A DNA stretch of 62,000 bases from Nymphaea colorata (taxonomy: Eukaryota; Streptophyta; Magnoliopsida; Nymphaeales; Nymphaeaceae): the NCBI RefSeq assembly GCF_008831285.2, contig NC_045143.1, positions 11,953,214 through 12,015,213 on the forward strand, in the 5' to 3' direction. The position numbers and the translations under genes were made by a program. Below the pieces are notes generated by a model. The model did no database searches. It had not been told where the DNA came from and saw only the letters and a list, made by a program, of their open reading frames with translations. This document shows, piece by piece, positions 24,798-37,658 of this stretch. Numbering within the stretch: position 1 is the stretch's first letter; each line of letters opens with the position of its first letter.

Positions 24798-27700
24798 TGT
24801 TGGCAATACTTTATTTTTTGTACATGCCTCCACTTTCTAAATATGGGAATGCAAGAGACAAGACTGGACCTGTTGGCATGAGGTCGACCATTCTTGGTGC
24901 CTTTACCAAGGGTAATTAGACCAATGACTAGAATAAATGTTCTAATATCTATATCTAAATGTCATCCAAAATCTAATATACCAAACTTGCCTTGAATTTG
25001 AAGTAATGCAGATTTTGAAATCTAATTGGATCTTCATAGTACAACATGTAAACAAAGAATGATTATGCTGCAATTGGTTCATGTTCATTTCATCATAGAT
25101 TCATGCAAGGAAGTGAACTAAGTCTAGAATGATGTGTTCACAACTAGATCAAGTAGACTTGAAAATTGGTCTCTATTTGGGATTTAGCTATAAGGGGTGT
25201 GGGCCTAGATTTGGGAAACATTAGATTCAAATTCAAGTATTTGATCTTAATCCAATGGATTCAAATCTTCATATATTTATGAAATTTTATTTCTAAGTTT
25301 GAAATGGGATATACAATAATGTTCCAAAATGCTCTTTCTTGATAATGATGTCTAGATCTATAATCCAAAGCTATGAGATCTAAAATCCAATGATATGAAC
25401 TTTCAGTTATGATATAATCTTCTAAGATTCAGATACATGTGTGATAAATTCAGATTTGATACTTGATGGGATAGATTTGAAATCCCTAACTTGAATACCC
25501 AAACCTGAAGGTATCCATCTTGTTCACCTTAGATCCAAATGAACTCAGGGGTAGACCAGGAGTTACAAGGTTGGGTTTGGCTACACTAGATCTAGTTTAG
25601 GAGGAAGCTGGCTACAAATGATGAACTTTATTAATCCCAGGTAAGACTTATGATAAGTTTATGTTTGAGGTATTGATACCTGATCTTTGGTTTATTCACA
25701 GGGTCGGCTAGCATTTAACTCCAAGGTTTTAGGACTTGAGTTGTTGGCTGTAAGACCAATCTGTGTGAGGTCTTGAACGATAGATCTAGGGTTGGACTTC
25801 ATTCAACTAGGGTTTTGCAAAATCATTTAAAGAATTTGGTTTTTGGAATTGTTTAAAAGAAACTTTGTATTTAAACTGAGTCTGCATGAGGGCTGAACTA
25901 GGTCCAGCTGTTCATACGTTATGGCTACTACCTCAAGGCATGCTACTAGGCTAATCTGGCTCAGTTTCAAGTAGGGGTGCATGTGGGTGAGGGGTGGCAA
26001 ATGCGCATATTCAAATAACCTGTGCAATGCACATTGAATTCTAAATAACAAAAGCAGAGCTACATGTTTAATGCATGTTTTGGATAAAAGTGAACCAGAT
26101 AGAAAGAACGTAAAATTAAAAGAGAGAGGCACAAGGAGGCTAACCCCATAGCTATTCTAAAATATTAAATTAAATCTTATTCTATGAATGAAAATAAACT
26201 AAACTAGAGCATTATCAAAGAAAACTAAAGCAAATCTAGAAGCTAGAACAAAAAGGAAACTAATCTAAGCAAAAACAGACAAAAGCAAGAAAACTAAACA
26301 CTCTCCTAGGAAAAAAATAGAAAAGAAACCACTAAATTACAAATTAGAAAAGCAAAGGAAAGGAAAAAAATTACCTGAACCTGATGAAGACTGGCTGAAC
26401 TCACTCCCATGACCTCTACATTAGCCTACCTAAGTTCTTGTTTGAATGCTAACTACAACTCAAACTCAAGACTTGACTAAGACTCTAAAAATTCAATTTG
26501 AATTGAGCCAAGCTTTTGGAGTACTAGTTTGAAATTTTACCAAAACGTATGTATTCTAAAGCACCTCTTGGCCAAAGGGGGCATAGACCGCCTTCTATAG
26601 TGAGGAGAAGGGCTGATCTCCTTTGTGAAGATCGATATATAATTACACTTCTCCCCTCCTCTCTCCAATAAAAATACAAAACGATATTGTAAAATGGTGA
26701 TTTCAAGAGAAAAATATTCATTGTGCGTGAACCTTGATCTGAATTCAATTCTATGAAAAGCAGCATCTACTTGGAGATTGCTAATGGATTCATGACAAAC
26801 AATTAGGATTGACATGTAGGAGTACGAACAATGCATAAATAAATTGTGGAGAAAAAACATATTAAAATCATATGTTATAATTGATTTTCAACAGAAAAAT
26901 ATTCGTTCTAACTCTGTATGAATAGAGATTTAGATTTCATATATACCAACTTAATCAGCTAAGAATTTTGCATGTTCATGTCCTTCCACACAAATTGACA
27001 TTAAGCACAGAGTGAGAAATCAACAATACATTAAATGAATATAATGTGCATAATGCAAACATGTGGATCTTGGATCTAGATTTGATATTAGGATCTAGAT
27101 CTAGATCCAGATCTAAAGAAAACTCTAGAATGAAGATCTAGTTATGATATGGATATTTGAATTGTGATCTGATATGAAGATCTGAAATTTCAAATAATAG
27201 ATCTAGATCTACAAAGGTAAATCATGGATAAAAAAATATAGATAGAAGATCTAGATAATAGATCTAAACTAACATGAACCTGGACTTGTCTCAATCTAGG
27301 TCCAGACTCAGACAACTTGCACTAGACTTGTGCTGGAACCTACGGTGCACGCATGTTTAATTGCGCTCATTCTGGGTACTATTTTAGGAAACCAGGTTCA
27401 GGTGATTCATCAGTGGCCACAAGATGGGTGTGAGCTTATTGGGCTCATGTTGACTTGTATAAATGTATTGACTTAGGTTAATATGGCTTCTAAGCTAGGT
27501 TCATGGAGAAATATGCACGTATTGACGAAAAAACCAAAATGTCATGACACATAAAATGAGATTGGCAGGTCATTTGGGTAGGTTGACCACACAAAAGGCA
27601 TACAGGGTGATAAGGATGCTACCTACAAAATTTGGCTGAAAAATGATTTCGTTTACACCCCCACCCACCCCCCCCCCCCCCCCCCCAAAAAAAAAAAAAA

Positions 27701-28300
27701 TACAAAGCTCAATTTTTTAAATTTCACATATTGTAAATGACCCTTTTTTCAGTGATACGCAAGGACAAAACAAAAACATTTAATCTAGAGCACCTCAGTC
27801 CGATCCGAAGCTGGAAACACTCTATCAAATAGTATTTGATTATGATGGTGCAAATAAATTTAGAAAACAAATTCCAAATTGACTATAATTTAGCTCAAAA
27901 GAATGAGATGCACTAAAGTGAAATTTCTAGGGCTTAGTAAATCATAGAATGAAAAATGAGCTCAAATTAGGATGATTGGACAGAAATCAAAGAACATAAT
28001 ACTTGGATCAAGCACTAAAGAATGTGATCCTAGCTCAGAATGAGCTGACATTTCCAAAATTCTAAAGTAAAGGAGGTGAGAGGGTGTCACTTTGAATTTA
28101 GGACAATTGCTCTAGAAATGAAATCTAAATCCCAGAACTGAAAGTAACTAAAGAATCACTTTGTGGACACTGAGGAAAATATTTGTTGAGCTCAATCAGG
28201 TCTGACATGGCCTCAATGGTTTGGAAATGGCTGGTGAACCATCATAGTGAGCTCATCAAGATCTAGTTCTAGATCTAGATCTACAAAGGTAGATCATGAA
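24798..28300 (-). repeat. diverged long LTR 'c' of a Tat-type element
   Basis: Left end TGTTGGCAATAC. The conserved block at 24865-24920 (GGCATGAGGTCGACCATTC, GGTGCCTTTACC) is the best match to the solo LTR block at 47740-47790. Right end unresolved, about 28.2-28.4 kb. It probably serves as 3' LTR of the element whose integrase remnant is at 29.53-30.27 kb. Dense GATCTAGATC repeats near 27070-27260 and 28260. Confidence 0.5.
27657..27701. repeat. poly-C / poly-A tract
   Basis: A C-rich run ending in more than 15 consecutive Cs is followed directly by about 14 As. Exact length is unreliable in most sequencing methods. Confidence 0.9.
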
Positions 28301-28869
28301 TATGAAACTTTGAAATGAGTTTTGGATCTGTAGCTCCTATACCAGTTAGCCTTATGATAATAGTATAAAACACCTCTTAGACTTCCTTGCTCGAGTTTGG
28401 AATGTTAAGGCATAACTAATGTTCATATATCGCATAACTTCACAAACTAGATGCAAATCAAGTTTTATGCATGCCTTTCGCTCTCGAGTACAGATCCAGT
28501 GGAATTGCTACGCTTGCCTTGAGTCCATTTCTCAATAGTCATTTGTCATATCTTGTCTATTTTTTTTTTGGGTCACCTCCATCCTTTATCCTCTGATCAA
28601 TTTCAATAAGAACTTGTTTTGTTAGGGGGAGAAGGTTAGTGAAGCTTCCTAGACTTTGGTTCCCTCTATTTTATTAGACATTTCTTCATGTCTTATAGCA
28701 TGGTCATGTTACAATTTTTGTCCTTCAATGATTAAATCATAGAATAAAAGATCCTTTGCCTTTTTGGAGATACCGAAATCATTTTAGTGCCTTCAACGTA
28801 CAACATAGTAAGTTGATAGGAATGTTTATCAAACTTATGATTCTTGTATTGTAACAATTCGACACTTGT
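28301..28869. other. stretch with no recognised gene
   Basis: No motif or ORF of note. By position it should be 3' UTR of the dead Tat-type element to its right. Confidence 0.4.
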
Positions 28870-29290
28870 AATACCAAAGGGCAAAAATATGTGTGTAATG
28901 AAGGGAAATATTCACCAAAGTGCAAAATCATATGTTAAGGTGCAAAAATATGCACCAAAGCATAAATAGGCCATACCACTAAAAGGTGTGCTATAGCATG
29001 AAAGCATACATCAAAACCTCGGAGGTTGTAAAACTTGTTGAAGTCAAGGCAAGAAATCATATGCTGAAGAAAGAAAAGGATGCACCATAGCATGCAATCA
29101 TCTACAGAGGTATGAAAGTGTGTGTGAAGCATGAAGTCATGTGTTGAAACACAATGAGTTGCACTAATGCACAAAATTGTATATCAAAGCACAAAATTGT
29201 AAAACTTGTCTGTTATGAGGCATGAAAATGTAAAAAATTGTATGCACTGGAATGTGAAATTATGTGTCAAAGCATGAAAACATGAGGCTT
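28870..29290. repeat. degenerate tandem repeat, GCATGAAATCATATG-type
   Basis: Many imperfect units of about 20-35 bp share GCA(C/T)(A/G)AAAT(C/T)ATATG. It lies between LTR 'c' and the decayed integrase, the same relative place as the tandem repeats at 3540-3866 and 54620-54925, but with unrelated sequence. Confidence 0.65.
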
Positions 29291-29529
29291 TTGAAAACGG
29301 GTGTGCACCTAGTGTGAACTTATGGGCTTTCAAAATTCATAACTTTTGGAGCTTTGCAAAATTACTCAAGGTTCTATATTTTAGGCTTGAGATTTTGAAA
29401 GCTTTTGAAATTTAGTACTTTTAAAAACCTTTTCTAGTCATTCTTCTGCATTAAAATGCAGCTTATATTGATCCTTTTATTAAAGAAGATGACCTAGCAT
29501 GAAGGCAATATTGAATATATGCATGTAAA

Positions 29530-30270
29530 TTAGAGAATTGTATACATGGAATTTCTTTAAATGTAAGGCATTTATAGGATCAAGCAATTTAACTCCATTA
29601 GCGTCAATTAGTCGAGATATGAGTTGCCTATCAAGACTTCTTTGTTTGCATAGGAACCATCCCAATTGGGTGCCCACTTCTCACAAGGGCGATGCTTGCA
29701 ACAAATTTGGATCTCAACACTAGCTCATTGACCAAGAAGTTGTGTTCTATTACATACTTGGTGTAATGTCGAGCTACACTTTTTCGGTATGCCTCTTCAC
29801 ATTCTACTACTCAAGATCTCTTTTCATTGAACAAGTCTAGTTATAACATCCATCACTTCTGATATTGAACCATTGGGAGTTCAAAGAGATATGAAAACCT
29901 AAAGACAAGCTTTTGCACATGCAAGGGAAGTACTACATCTGTCTCATATACTGACTTTGCAAGAGTGGCATTGGTACAAGTTCTTATCGTGGTTCTGTAA
30001 GCTTGTAAAGCATCATGCACTATTTCATGCTAGTCACAGCTAGTTTCTATAGTTCTTTCAATGATTCGGTCTAAGGATTTTTGTTTATGATTTCTGCTTG
30101 GTCGTAAGGATAATATGGTGCTGAAAAATGGTGTTTGATTCTGAACTTGAAAAAAAATCTCACATCCTTTCATTCTTGAAATGGGTTCCATTATCAAACA
30201 CGGTGTCAAAAGTATGGTTTTTCTGGTAGACAATGTACTGTTTTGCTTGTAAGACCACATTAGGCCCTAT
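29530..30270 (-). pseudogene. decayed Tat-type integrase, C-terminal half
   Basis: Reading the minus strand, it aligns by eye with 55.06-55.74 kb of the better-preserved element. At the 3' end the L-I-D-A-x-G-V ... D-P-I-N-A-L-H-L-K-K-F block is easily read (29540-29620). Upstream come the R-Q domain and the segment before the second catalytic Asp (about 30060-30210). Stops and frameshifts are frequent. It breaks off at about 30270 and is followed by plus-strand sequence of the same element type, so an inversion lies at this point. Confidence 0.8.
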
Positions 30271-30427
30271 ACACAGGAGGATGGTCATTGATAACAAATT
30301 TTTTGGAGCCTATTGGATTTGTGTACAAGCTCTGAGTAAGAAAAAAACTACTTTGCACATCTAAACTAAAGAGCCAAAATCCATCAAGAAACTGGTATAA
30401 AAGTCAAAGAGGCCCCTGCCATAGCCA

Positions 30428-31440
30428 AGCACCATTCAAAGAGGTCTCAACATTGGAAAGAAGAAAAGGAGCTAGAAGAACATTCAGGATTTTCTTGTGC
30501 AATAGAAGGGAGAATCACTCAATAGGTCCTCAACATTCCACTAAATATTTCTGTCCTAGACCTCAACAATGCTTCTGGTTCCCACAAATCAGCTACGGAG
30601 GATGTGTGCAACAAGATCAAAGTGAAATCCAGCACAACTCTGGGAACCTGACTCAGACAATTAACTCTGTGATGGCCAATGCTAGTATCACATTTTATTA
30701 GGATAATCTACTAAAGCCTTACCAGTTCCAAAACAGTGCACTTTACATAGAGGTGAAAGCCCATGACATGAATATTTAACATTTTTTAATTGATGGAGGA
30801 AGTATCTTAAACATTTGTCTCGATATGACAATCAAAGCTTTGGGATTAAAAGAAGAAAATTATATTTTGGATGATATGATGATATATTGCTTCAATAGAA
30901 GTAGGTGGAAAATCAAATGATGTATCTGACTGAATTTGTACATCAATTACACTATTGGTTGAGCTTCCCTCTTACAATCTTTTGTTATGAAGACCATATA
31001 TCCATGAAGCCAATATTGAGCCATCTACCTTACATTAACGTGTAAATTGGAGTAAGAGGGGCACAATCACAACAATCATGGCATAGAATCCTAATGAGAG
31101 AATCCATTAGCCTACGATTCCTCAGCCTAAATGCACCATAGAAATGTCCAATATTCAATGTTTAGATGAGATAAATGTATAAGATATCCTAAACCACAGA
31201 ATGGATGAGCACCATTGAATAGAGAGGAATGGCTTTCTTCAAGATAGGAGGCCAAATCAATGAAGTAGCAATCAAAGACCATCCCTTGTATGAACAATTT
31301 ACAGAATTGCTAAAGGGATTTCACCTTATAAGCAAAATGGGATACACACCTTATAAAGCATTGTGCATGAATGAGGACAATATCCTGGAACCCTTAGTAG
31401 GTGCAGGACACAGAAGCATATCAGGACTAGGGCTATAAGA
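30428..31440 (+). pseudogene. decayed Tat-type gag C-terminus and protease
   Basis: The gag knuckle region and the following K-N-I-x-D-F-L helix are at about 30428-30510. Protease is at about 30775: L-I-D-G-G-S-I-L-N-I-C, the same D-G-G-S form as in the intact relative (near 59360). A 70-codon open part (31229-31438) matches the conserved tail with L-L-K-G-x-x-x-I and Y-x-P-Y. Multiple stops and shifts. The 5' half of gag is absent. Confidence 0.75.
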
Positions 31441-31980
31441 GGAAGGCTTTGAAGAAAAAGGCCAAGAAATAAGGCAAGAAGAAGAGAGAATCTTGAGCAA
31501 ATTCTTGGAACCGTTTTACCTTCTTCTATCTTTCCTCAAATAGTGTAAGGATGATGGGGGGTCCCATTTTTTATGAGTGATCAATAAAATTGATAAATTT
31601 TTTCCACATCATTTGTCTTTCCCTTCCTTCTCATTCCTTATCTCACTATACATTAGACATGTTTTCTCATCATCAATCTTTACAAGATCAGTATGATATT
31701 CAAACACATCCCCAAGTTAGTGTTGAATCCCAAAATTCAATAACAAAGGAATACAAGTGTCTATGAAATTCAAGAATAGCAAAAGATTTGAGAAGACCTA
31801 GTTAGATAGGAAAAACAAAGAGAAACAGAATTAGATCCAGTAGAGCTAGCATAGCTGCAAAAAGAAGATCATCCACCAACCTTGCTCAATTATCCTATCA
31901 AAGAGATAAGCATGGAGAGTAATGAAGATCCAAAGATAATACAAGTTGGTGCCAATGTAAACCCTGAAGAGGAAAGATAA
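31441..31980 (+). other. non-coding spacer between protease and RT, possible old intron
   Basis: Stop-rich. It includes a pyrimidine-rich stretch ending ...CACTATACATTAG at about 31655, directly before ATGTTTTCTCATC, which lines up with the first codons of RT in the intact relative. This fits an intron acceptor, as in the element at 58.47 kb. Confidence 0.45.
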
Positions 31981-33770
31981 CTTGTCCAATTCTTGAAGAA
32001 CTACTGGGAGGTATTTGCTTGGACCTACAAGGATATGCCAGGATTAGCTCCAAAGTTGGCAGAACACATGTTGATTTTAAAGCCAGGAAATCCCCCAGTA
32101 AAGCAAAAAATGAGAAAATTGGACCCTCGAGTCAAAGATAACGTTAAAGAAGGGTTAGATGATCTATTAAGAGCCAAATTCATCGTAACAATAGATTATC
32201 CAGAGTGGATGACCAACATAGTAGTGATACCTAGAAAGAAGGAAAAGTTTGGATATGTGTTGATCTCAAAGATTTCAACAAAACCACACCCAAGGATGAC
32301 TATCCTCTGCCAAATATTGATCTGCTAGTCGATAGCACAACAAGACATGTATGTTTTCTTTCATGTATAGATATTCCAGTTACAATCAAATCAAATTGGC
32401 TGCAAAGGATCAACCCAAGACATTATTTACTACACTTTGGAGAACTTTTTATTGTACAATGATTCCCCTCGGATTGAAAAATGCCGAATCAACATATGAA
32501 AGAGCAATGACCACTATCTTTTATGACCAAATGCACAAGTTCATAGATGACTACATAAAAGATAATCTCATGAAATCCAAAACACATCAAGATCACATTG
32601 GAGTGCTAACACAACCATCTGACAAGTTGCTTCAATTCAAGCTTGGATTGAACCTACAGAATGTGTGTTTGGCATTGAGTCATGCAAACTTTTGAGATAT
32701 ATAGTGAGGAAAAGAGGGAGATTGAGGTGGATCTGGCCAAGGCTAATGCCATAATTGGCATGCCAATTTGACCAATTTTAAAGAATTGTATAATTTACAA
32801 GGTAGGATACAAACATCCATCATTTTATCTCGAATCTAGCCCTTAGATGTGAGCCATTTAATCAATTACTCAAAAAGCATGTCAAGTTTGAATGGACCTG
32901 AAATATTAGCAATCACTCAGTTGCATTAAATAATATCTCTTGATTCCTCTAGCTTTAAAGCCACTAGTCTTGGAACAGCTCTTGTTGCCCTATATTTCAG
33001 TAAACAGTTCCACCTATGGAGAATTTCTAGCACAATATGAAGAGAGCTATAAAATTGAACATTTAATCTATTATGTCAGTAAAATTTTCATTCAATACAA
33101 GAAGAGATATTCAACAATGGAAGTGACCTACCTTGCTCTTGTCCGGATGTGTCACATTATCTACTATCATGCAAAGTTAAGGTCATCTCAAAATTGAATC
33201 CTCTCAAGTACAATTTAGAGCAACTGTTGCTCATAGGAATGATCACCAAGTGGCAAGTACTTCTAATGCAATATGACCTAGAGTATATTTCTAAAAATCT
33301 ATCAAGGGATTAGTATTGGTCGATAAGCTAACAGATTTTTTATTAGCATAAGAACTAAAAATTGATGATGAATTCCCATATGAACAAATACTAAATGTTG
33401 AGACCACCCAACCATGGACTATTTTCTTTGACAAATCCAAAAACATAGGGGAATTGGCACTAGAACTCTCCTACTCACTCTTGAGAAGGAAATAATCCCT
33501 TTTTCACTTAGGCTGGAACTCTCCTACACTCACATGGCTGAATTTGAAGTGTTGGTACATATGTTATAAAAGATACCCAGTTTTAAAGTCAGGAAAGTCC
33601 ATGCATATGGGGATTTTCTACTCATAGTAAACCAGGTCAATGAAGAGTGGAAGGTGAAAGATCCAAAGTTGATGCCATATCAAGAAATCACTTTGGCTTT
33701 GGTACAGCTATTCAAGCAATTTCAGTTATTCCATGTGAACAAGGAGGAGAGAACGAATACCTGCTTTTAA
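31981..33770 (+). pseudogene. decayed Tat-type RT, RNase H and second RNase H
   Basis: RT N-terminal part is open at 31993-32328, with A-W-T-Y-K-D-M-P-G-L and K-L-D-P-R. It continues in another frame (32351-32695), where the catalytic region has decayed: the motif seen as Y-I-D-D in the relative reads D-D-Y-I-K-D-N here. RNase H is at 32940-33197 (Y-I-S-V-N-S-S and K-K-R-Y-S-T-M-E), and archaeal-type RNase H fragments at about 33410-33770. Two RNase H domains in tandem are known for the Tat lineage. A partial second copy lies at 52459-53255. Confidence 0.8.
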
Positions 33771-33829
33771 CAGTGTAATAGTATATCATCAATACCCCAA
33801 AATTGTATCATAGTAGTATCCCAAGTGAG

Positions 33830-33861
33830 TTTTGATGAGAAAGCCATCATTCTCATCAAAA
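33830..33861. repeat. perfect 12-bp inverted repeat at left edge of the viral locus
   Basis: TTTTGATGAGAA (33830-33841), 8-base loop, then its exact complement (33850-33861). Confidence 0.9.
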
Positions 33862-34035
33862 CCAGAACCAATTACTATATAAGTTTAGGAGCAAATTTCT
33901 TTGAAAAAAAAAGGCCAAGGGATATCCAATTAATCTTTGATGAATTACTACACCAGTATAATGAAACCAATGTATGGATATATGAGTCCATGGTATCCAT
34001 TTGTTTCTGGTTATACTCTGTTTTTTTTAAGTTTT

Positions 34036-35118
34036 GGGAATTCAAATAGTTTTTCTTTACTTATGTCAATTTCTTGTTGCTCAATATGTTGGAAGATTTT
34101 TTCATCAAATATAATTCACTGAAGTGCATATTCTTTTGTTAATTCTTCTTGATATTTCGTTTCCTAAGAATTTCTATCTCCTTATTCATCTTCACCATAT
34201 TCATTTTTAGTGTCTGTTTCATATATAGTTTCTATTTCTGATATATCAGACTCATTCAATTGCTCTATATCTATGAATTCTTCTTTTATAATATTTACTA
34301 TCTTTGGTTTTATAGTTTGTTTGCAATACTTTGCTATGTGTCCTATCTTTCCGCAGTTGTAGCATTTGCATGTTTTTGGATTTTTTGGGTATTTATTTTT
34401 ATTTCTTACATAATATTTTTTCTTTGGGTATTTTGTTTTTAGTTTCTTCTATTTACTATAGTAATGTTTTATTTTCCTATATTTTTAAAACTGTCTATAT
34501 CTTTTTTCTTGTTTGCATCCTAATTGTGGTATAAGATATTATTCACAACATCTATAGGGTGACTGCATAATTCCTTTCAATCTTTTGTCTTTAACATATT
34601 TTTCGTAAGTTACTCGGCATCATGTTCTTAAAAATTCTATTCTGGCTCCTAATGTATCTTCTTTGGGTGGATTAGTTTTAAAACTTTGATATACGTTTTC
34701 ATATATTACATGGGGTAGTTTCGCAAAAAATTGTTCTAATGCTCTATTCTTTTCTTCAGTCGTTAGTTCAGATTGATAATAATATTGGCTAAATAATTCT
34801 ACATATTTGTCTAGATAACACATGTCACATATTTTTAAAGTTGTGAGATTATTTCGAGCTATTTCTTTCATGTTTTCTTCGTAGGTTTTATCTATATTTG
34901 AATGTAAGTACTCAGCTTTTATTGCCATTACATATTTTTCTAGTATATCTAAAGAATTCATTGTTGTACTTCCTTTGCCTTCAGTTTCTGCTCTTAATGA
35001 GTCTTTGGTTGTGTTAGGTAGTTGATCAAACCATAGTTTTACATTTCCAGTGAAGGAATTTTCAATATATTTGGTACTATCTTAGCTTCTATTTTTGTTT
35101 CAGTTATATGTCTTCCTA
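34036..35118 (-). pseudogene. viral coat protein fragment, E1 copy
   Basis: The longest open piece (34620-34961) carries the central coat protein region, with Y-Y-Y-Q-S-E-L and K-L-P-H. Downstream on the minus strand is an intact zinc knuckle C-Y-N-C-G-K-I-G-H-I-A-K-Y-C (34323-34364), the RNA-binding C-x2-C-x4-H-x4-C of caulimovirid coat proteins. Several shifts separate these parts. At about 35118 the coat sequence stops and joins the RNase H-proximal end of the pol block to its right, in the same orientation. At the left end it joins sequence that in E3 lies near 44990, between the two protease-like blocks. Confidence 0.82.
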
Positions 35119-36607
35119 TTTTATTCTTTATCTTTCTTAAGTTTTGCTTGTAAAGGTTTGCAGTATTTAGCAAGATGGGGTATATATTCTCTTACTTGAT
35201 TAACTAATCATAGGAATTATTGTAGTTTACTTTTTGTTTCTAGGTAATCAAAACATGCTATTTTTTGTACTATATGGTTTTACATTTTTATACCTGCTTT
35301 ATCTATTTCGATTCCTAGAAATTCTATCTGATTTTTACATATGACTACCTTACTTTTACTTAATTCTGTACCAGTTTTTTCCACATAGTCCATAAATTCG
35401 TTTAGTAAGTTGTAATGATCTTCTTTAGTATGACTATATAATAGTATATCATCAATATAAATTACACAGTTTCTTAGTCCTATAAAATTTTTATATATAA
35501 AATTTTGGAATCTTGGGGGCATTTTTATAGCCAAAAGGTAATATATTCCATTCGTAAAATCCATTAGAAACTGTGAACGCAGTTAGTGCTTTACTTTCTT
35601 CTGTTAGCTTTAAATGATAAAATCTGCTTTTGCAGTCAAATTTGCTAAAGTATTTATATCCCAATATCTGTTTTAATTTTAGTATTTTATTGGGTATTGG
35701 ATAGTTGCATGTTTTGGTTTTAGCATTCATATTTCTGTAATCAATCACCATTCTTGTTTTTTCCATTTGTTGTTCACTATGTTTATTTACAATAAAGGCT
35801 GGCCTACTATGTTTAGAGTTTGATGGTCTAATATATCCTTCTCTTAGTAATTCTTGAATGTGCTTATCAAATTCTTTTAAATGATTTGGTACATTTTTTA
35901 AAGGTGGTTGAGTTATGATGTTGTTTTCATTTATTAATTCAATTTTTACTTCAGTATCGTGTTTCTCCCAAAACTTTAATGGATTTTTTGAATAAAGCTT
36001 TTCTAATCGTTTTGTATTGTTATCTATTCATTTATTTCATATTTACTCTGTTTAATTTTTGTGTTATTTTGCTATCTCCTTTTTGCTAAGGCGTTTGTTT
36101 TCTTTCATTATTTTCAATTATAAGGGTATTAATTTTCTCTTTACATGGTGTGGTTAAGATTAAATATTTCTCCATAATTTCAATTGGTAAATAGTTATTT
36201 AGGGAAGGTCTTCCTAATATTATATCTTTTCCTTCTAGAAAAGCTTCCAGAACTAGATAACATTACAAAATGATTAGAAAATCTTTATTCAGAAAATCCA
36301 TTAAATTTTTCGGAGAAACACCATAGTTCGAGTGTATATATCCTATTTAATTTGATGATTTTCTTCCAGATTTGTATTGTGATGTTCTCAACTTTGTATT
36401 TTATTATATCTTTGGCACCATCAAATCCTCTTACCTCTAAAGGACTTTGTAGTTCTTCCCATATATTTTCTGGCAAACAGTTCTTTTTACATAAGTTAAT
36501 TTGTGCTTCTGTATCTATATAAGGGGTATAATATCTATTATTATATCGTTTTACTATGATTTTAATTAGTATATAGATAAATTTAACTTTTACTATTGTC
36601 ATGGTTG
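35119..36607 (-). pseudogene. viral protease - reverse transcriptase, E1 copy
   Basis: Minus strand. The protease-like start is at about 36602-36200, with Y-I-D-T-E-A-Q-I-N-L-C in place of the usual D-T-G-A. RT has D-Y-R-N-M-N and F-D-C-K-S-R-F-Y (35491-35766) and the catalytic Y-I-D-D-I-L-L-Y-S (35280-35564). These two RT pieces are in different frames; the shift is at a run of five G (35515-35519; C on the coding strand) and is shared with the E3 copy. RNase H is missing because the block is cut at 35119. In the family this enzyme copies the pregenomic RNA to DNA in the cytoplasm. Confidence 0.88.
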
Positions 36608-37658
36608 GTTTACAATTGAACTAGTCAAATCAGCAGAAAATGTGTATGTTTACTTACTGTGTCGAGATAAACGGTTTTGATTTTGCAGCTGTTGAAGATC
36701 AAAATCATAAATTTAGAATCAGACCTAGAAAGTCTAAAACTTGGAAAGAACAAGTGGAAACTATATTAAAAGAACTACTAGTAAAAGAAGAACCAGTTAG
36801 GACAAAAATGGAAATAGTAAAACCTAGAATAGCGGAACCCAAAATAGAAGAAGAAAAACCAAAAAGGATAACAATACCAGTCAAACCCAGGTTTAAAAAC
36901 CTAAACTTAAATAGTAAATTCTAGAAACCTCAGATCAAGATAAAACCAGTCCAGTACCACCTCAGACCTAGACCTATGTCCAAACTATCCAGTAGGAAAG
37001 AAAAGAAAGCCAGTCCATGATAGTAAACAACTATTTAAGAAACTTAAAGAAAATAACTGACTAATAAAGAACCCAAGAGAAAAAGCTACACGAGAAAAAA
37101 GATATATTACCATACCATATCCAGCTCTAAATAAACTTATTGCATATCCATAAACTGACCCAAATCTAGTCAGGATGATACACAGTTATGGACTCCTACA
37201 TACAATTTTACACACAGACCGGAAAAGAAGTGGAACAAATACTGGAACTATGTAAGAGTATATGCTGCTCAAGCAGAAATACTCAAAGAACAAATATTAC
37301 CTCCCATATATTGCATCAAAATTGGAGTACCAAAGAGGTAGTTGAATTGAGATTCAGAAGCAACCAGAAATACTACTCCCATACATGCCAAATTTCTTTG
37401 CAAAAAAGAGGCCAAGGGATATCCAATTAATCTTTGATGAATTACTACGCTAGTATAATGAAAGGCACTAAAGAGGAGATCCTAAAATGGCTCGAGACAC
37501 TTATATCACCAGATAAGCCAGCTCAGACTAGAGCTATCAAGGGACAGTTAATGGGAACCAAGAGTACGAAAGAATATTGCAAGATCATGCAGAAGTATCT
37601 AGAACATCAATGTAATGAATGTTCCAAAGCAAAAGAACCATGTGAAGTAATACTTTAA
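36608..37658 (+). pseudogene. viral terminal ORF downstream of RNase H, E2 copy
   Basis: Plus strand, parallel to the minus-strand E3 copy at 41953-42740. An acidic/basic, proline-rich part (36640-36924, repeated K-P-R and E-E-K-P) is followed by a helical part with E-V-E-Q-I-L-E-L-C (37188-37430) and a K/E-rich end (37434-37658, TAA). Compared with E3 it lacks about 49 bases at about 37254, with CTATGTAAG at the breakpoint. By position it could be the translation transactivator/inclusion-body gene of caulimovirids; I see no motif that settles this. The promoter region begins directly after it. Confidence 0.6.
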
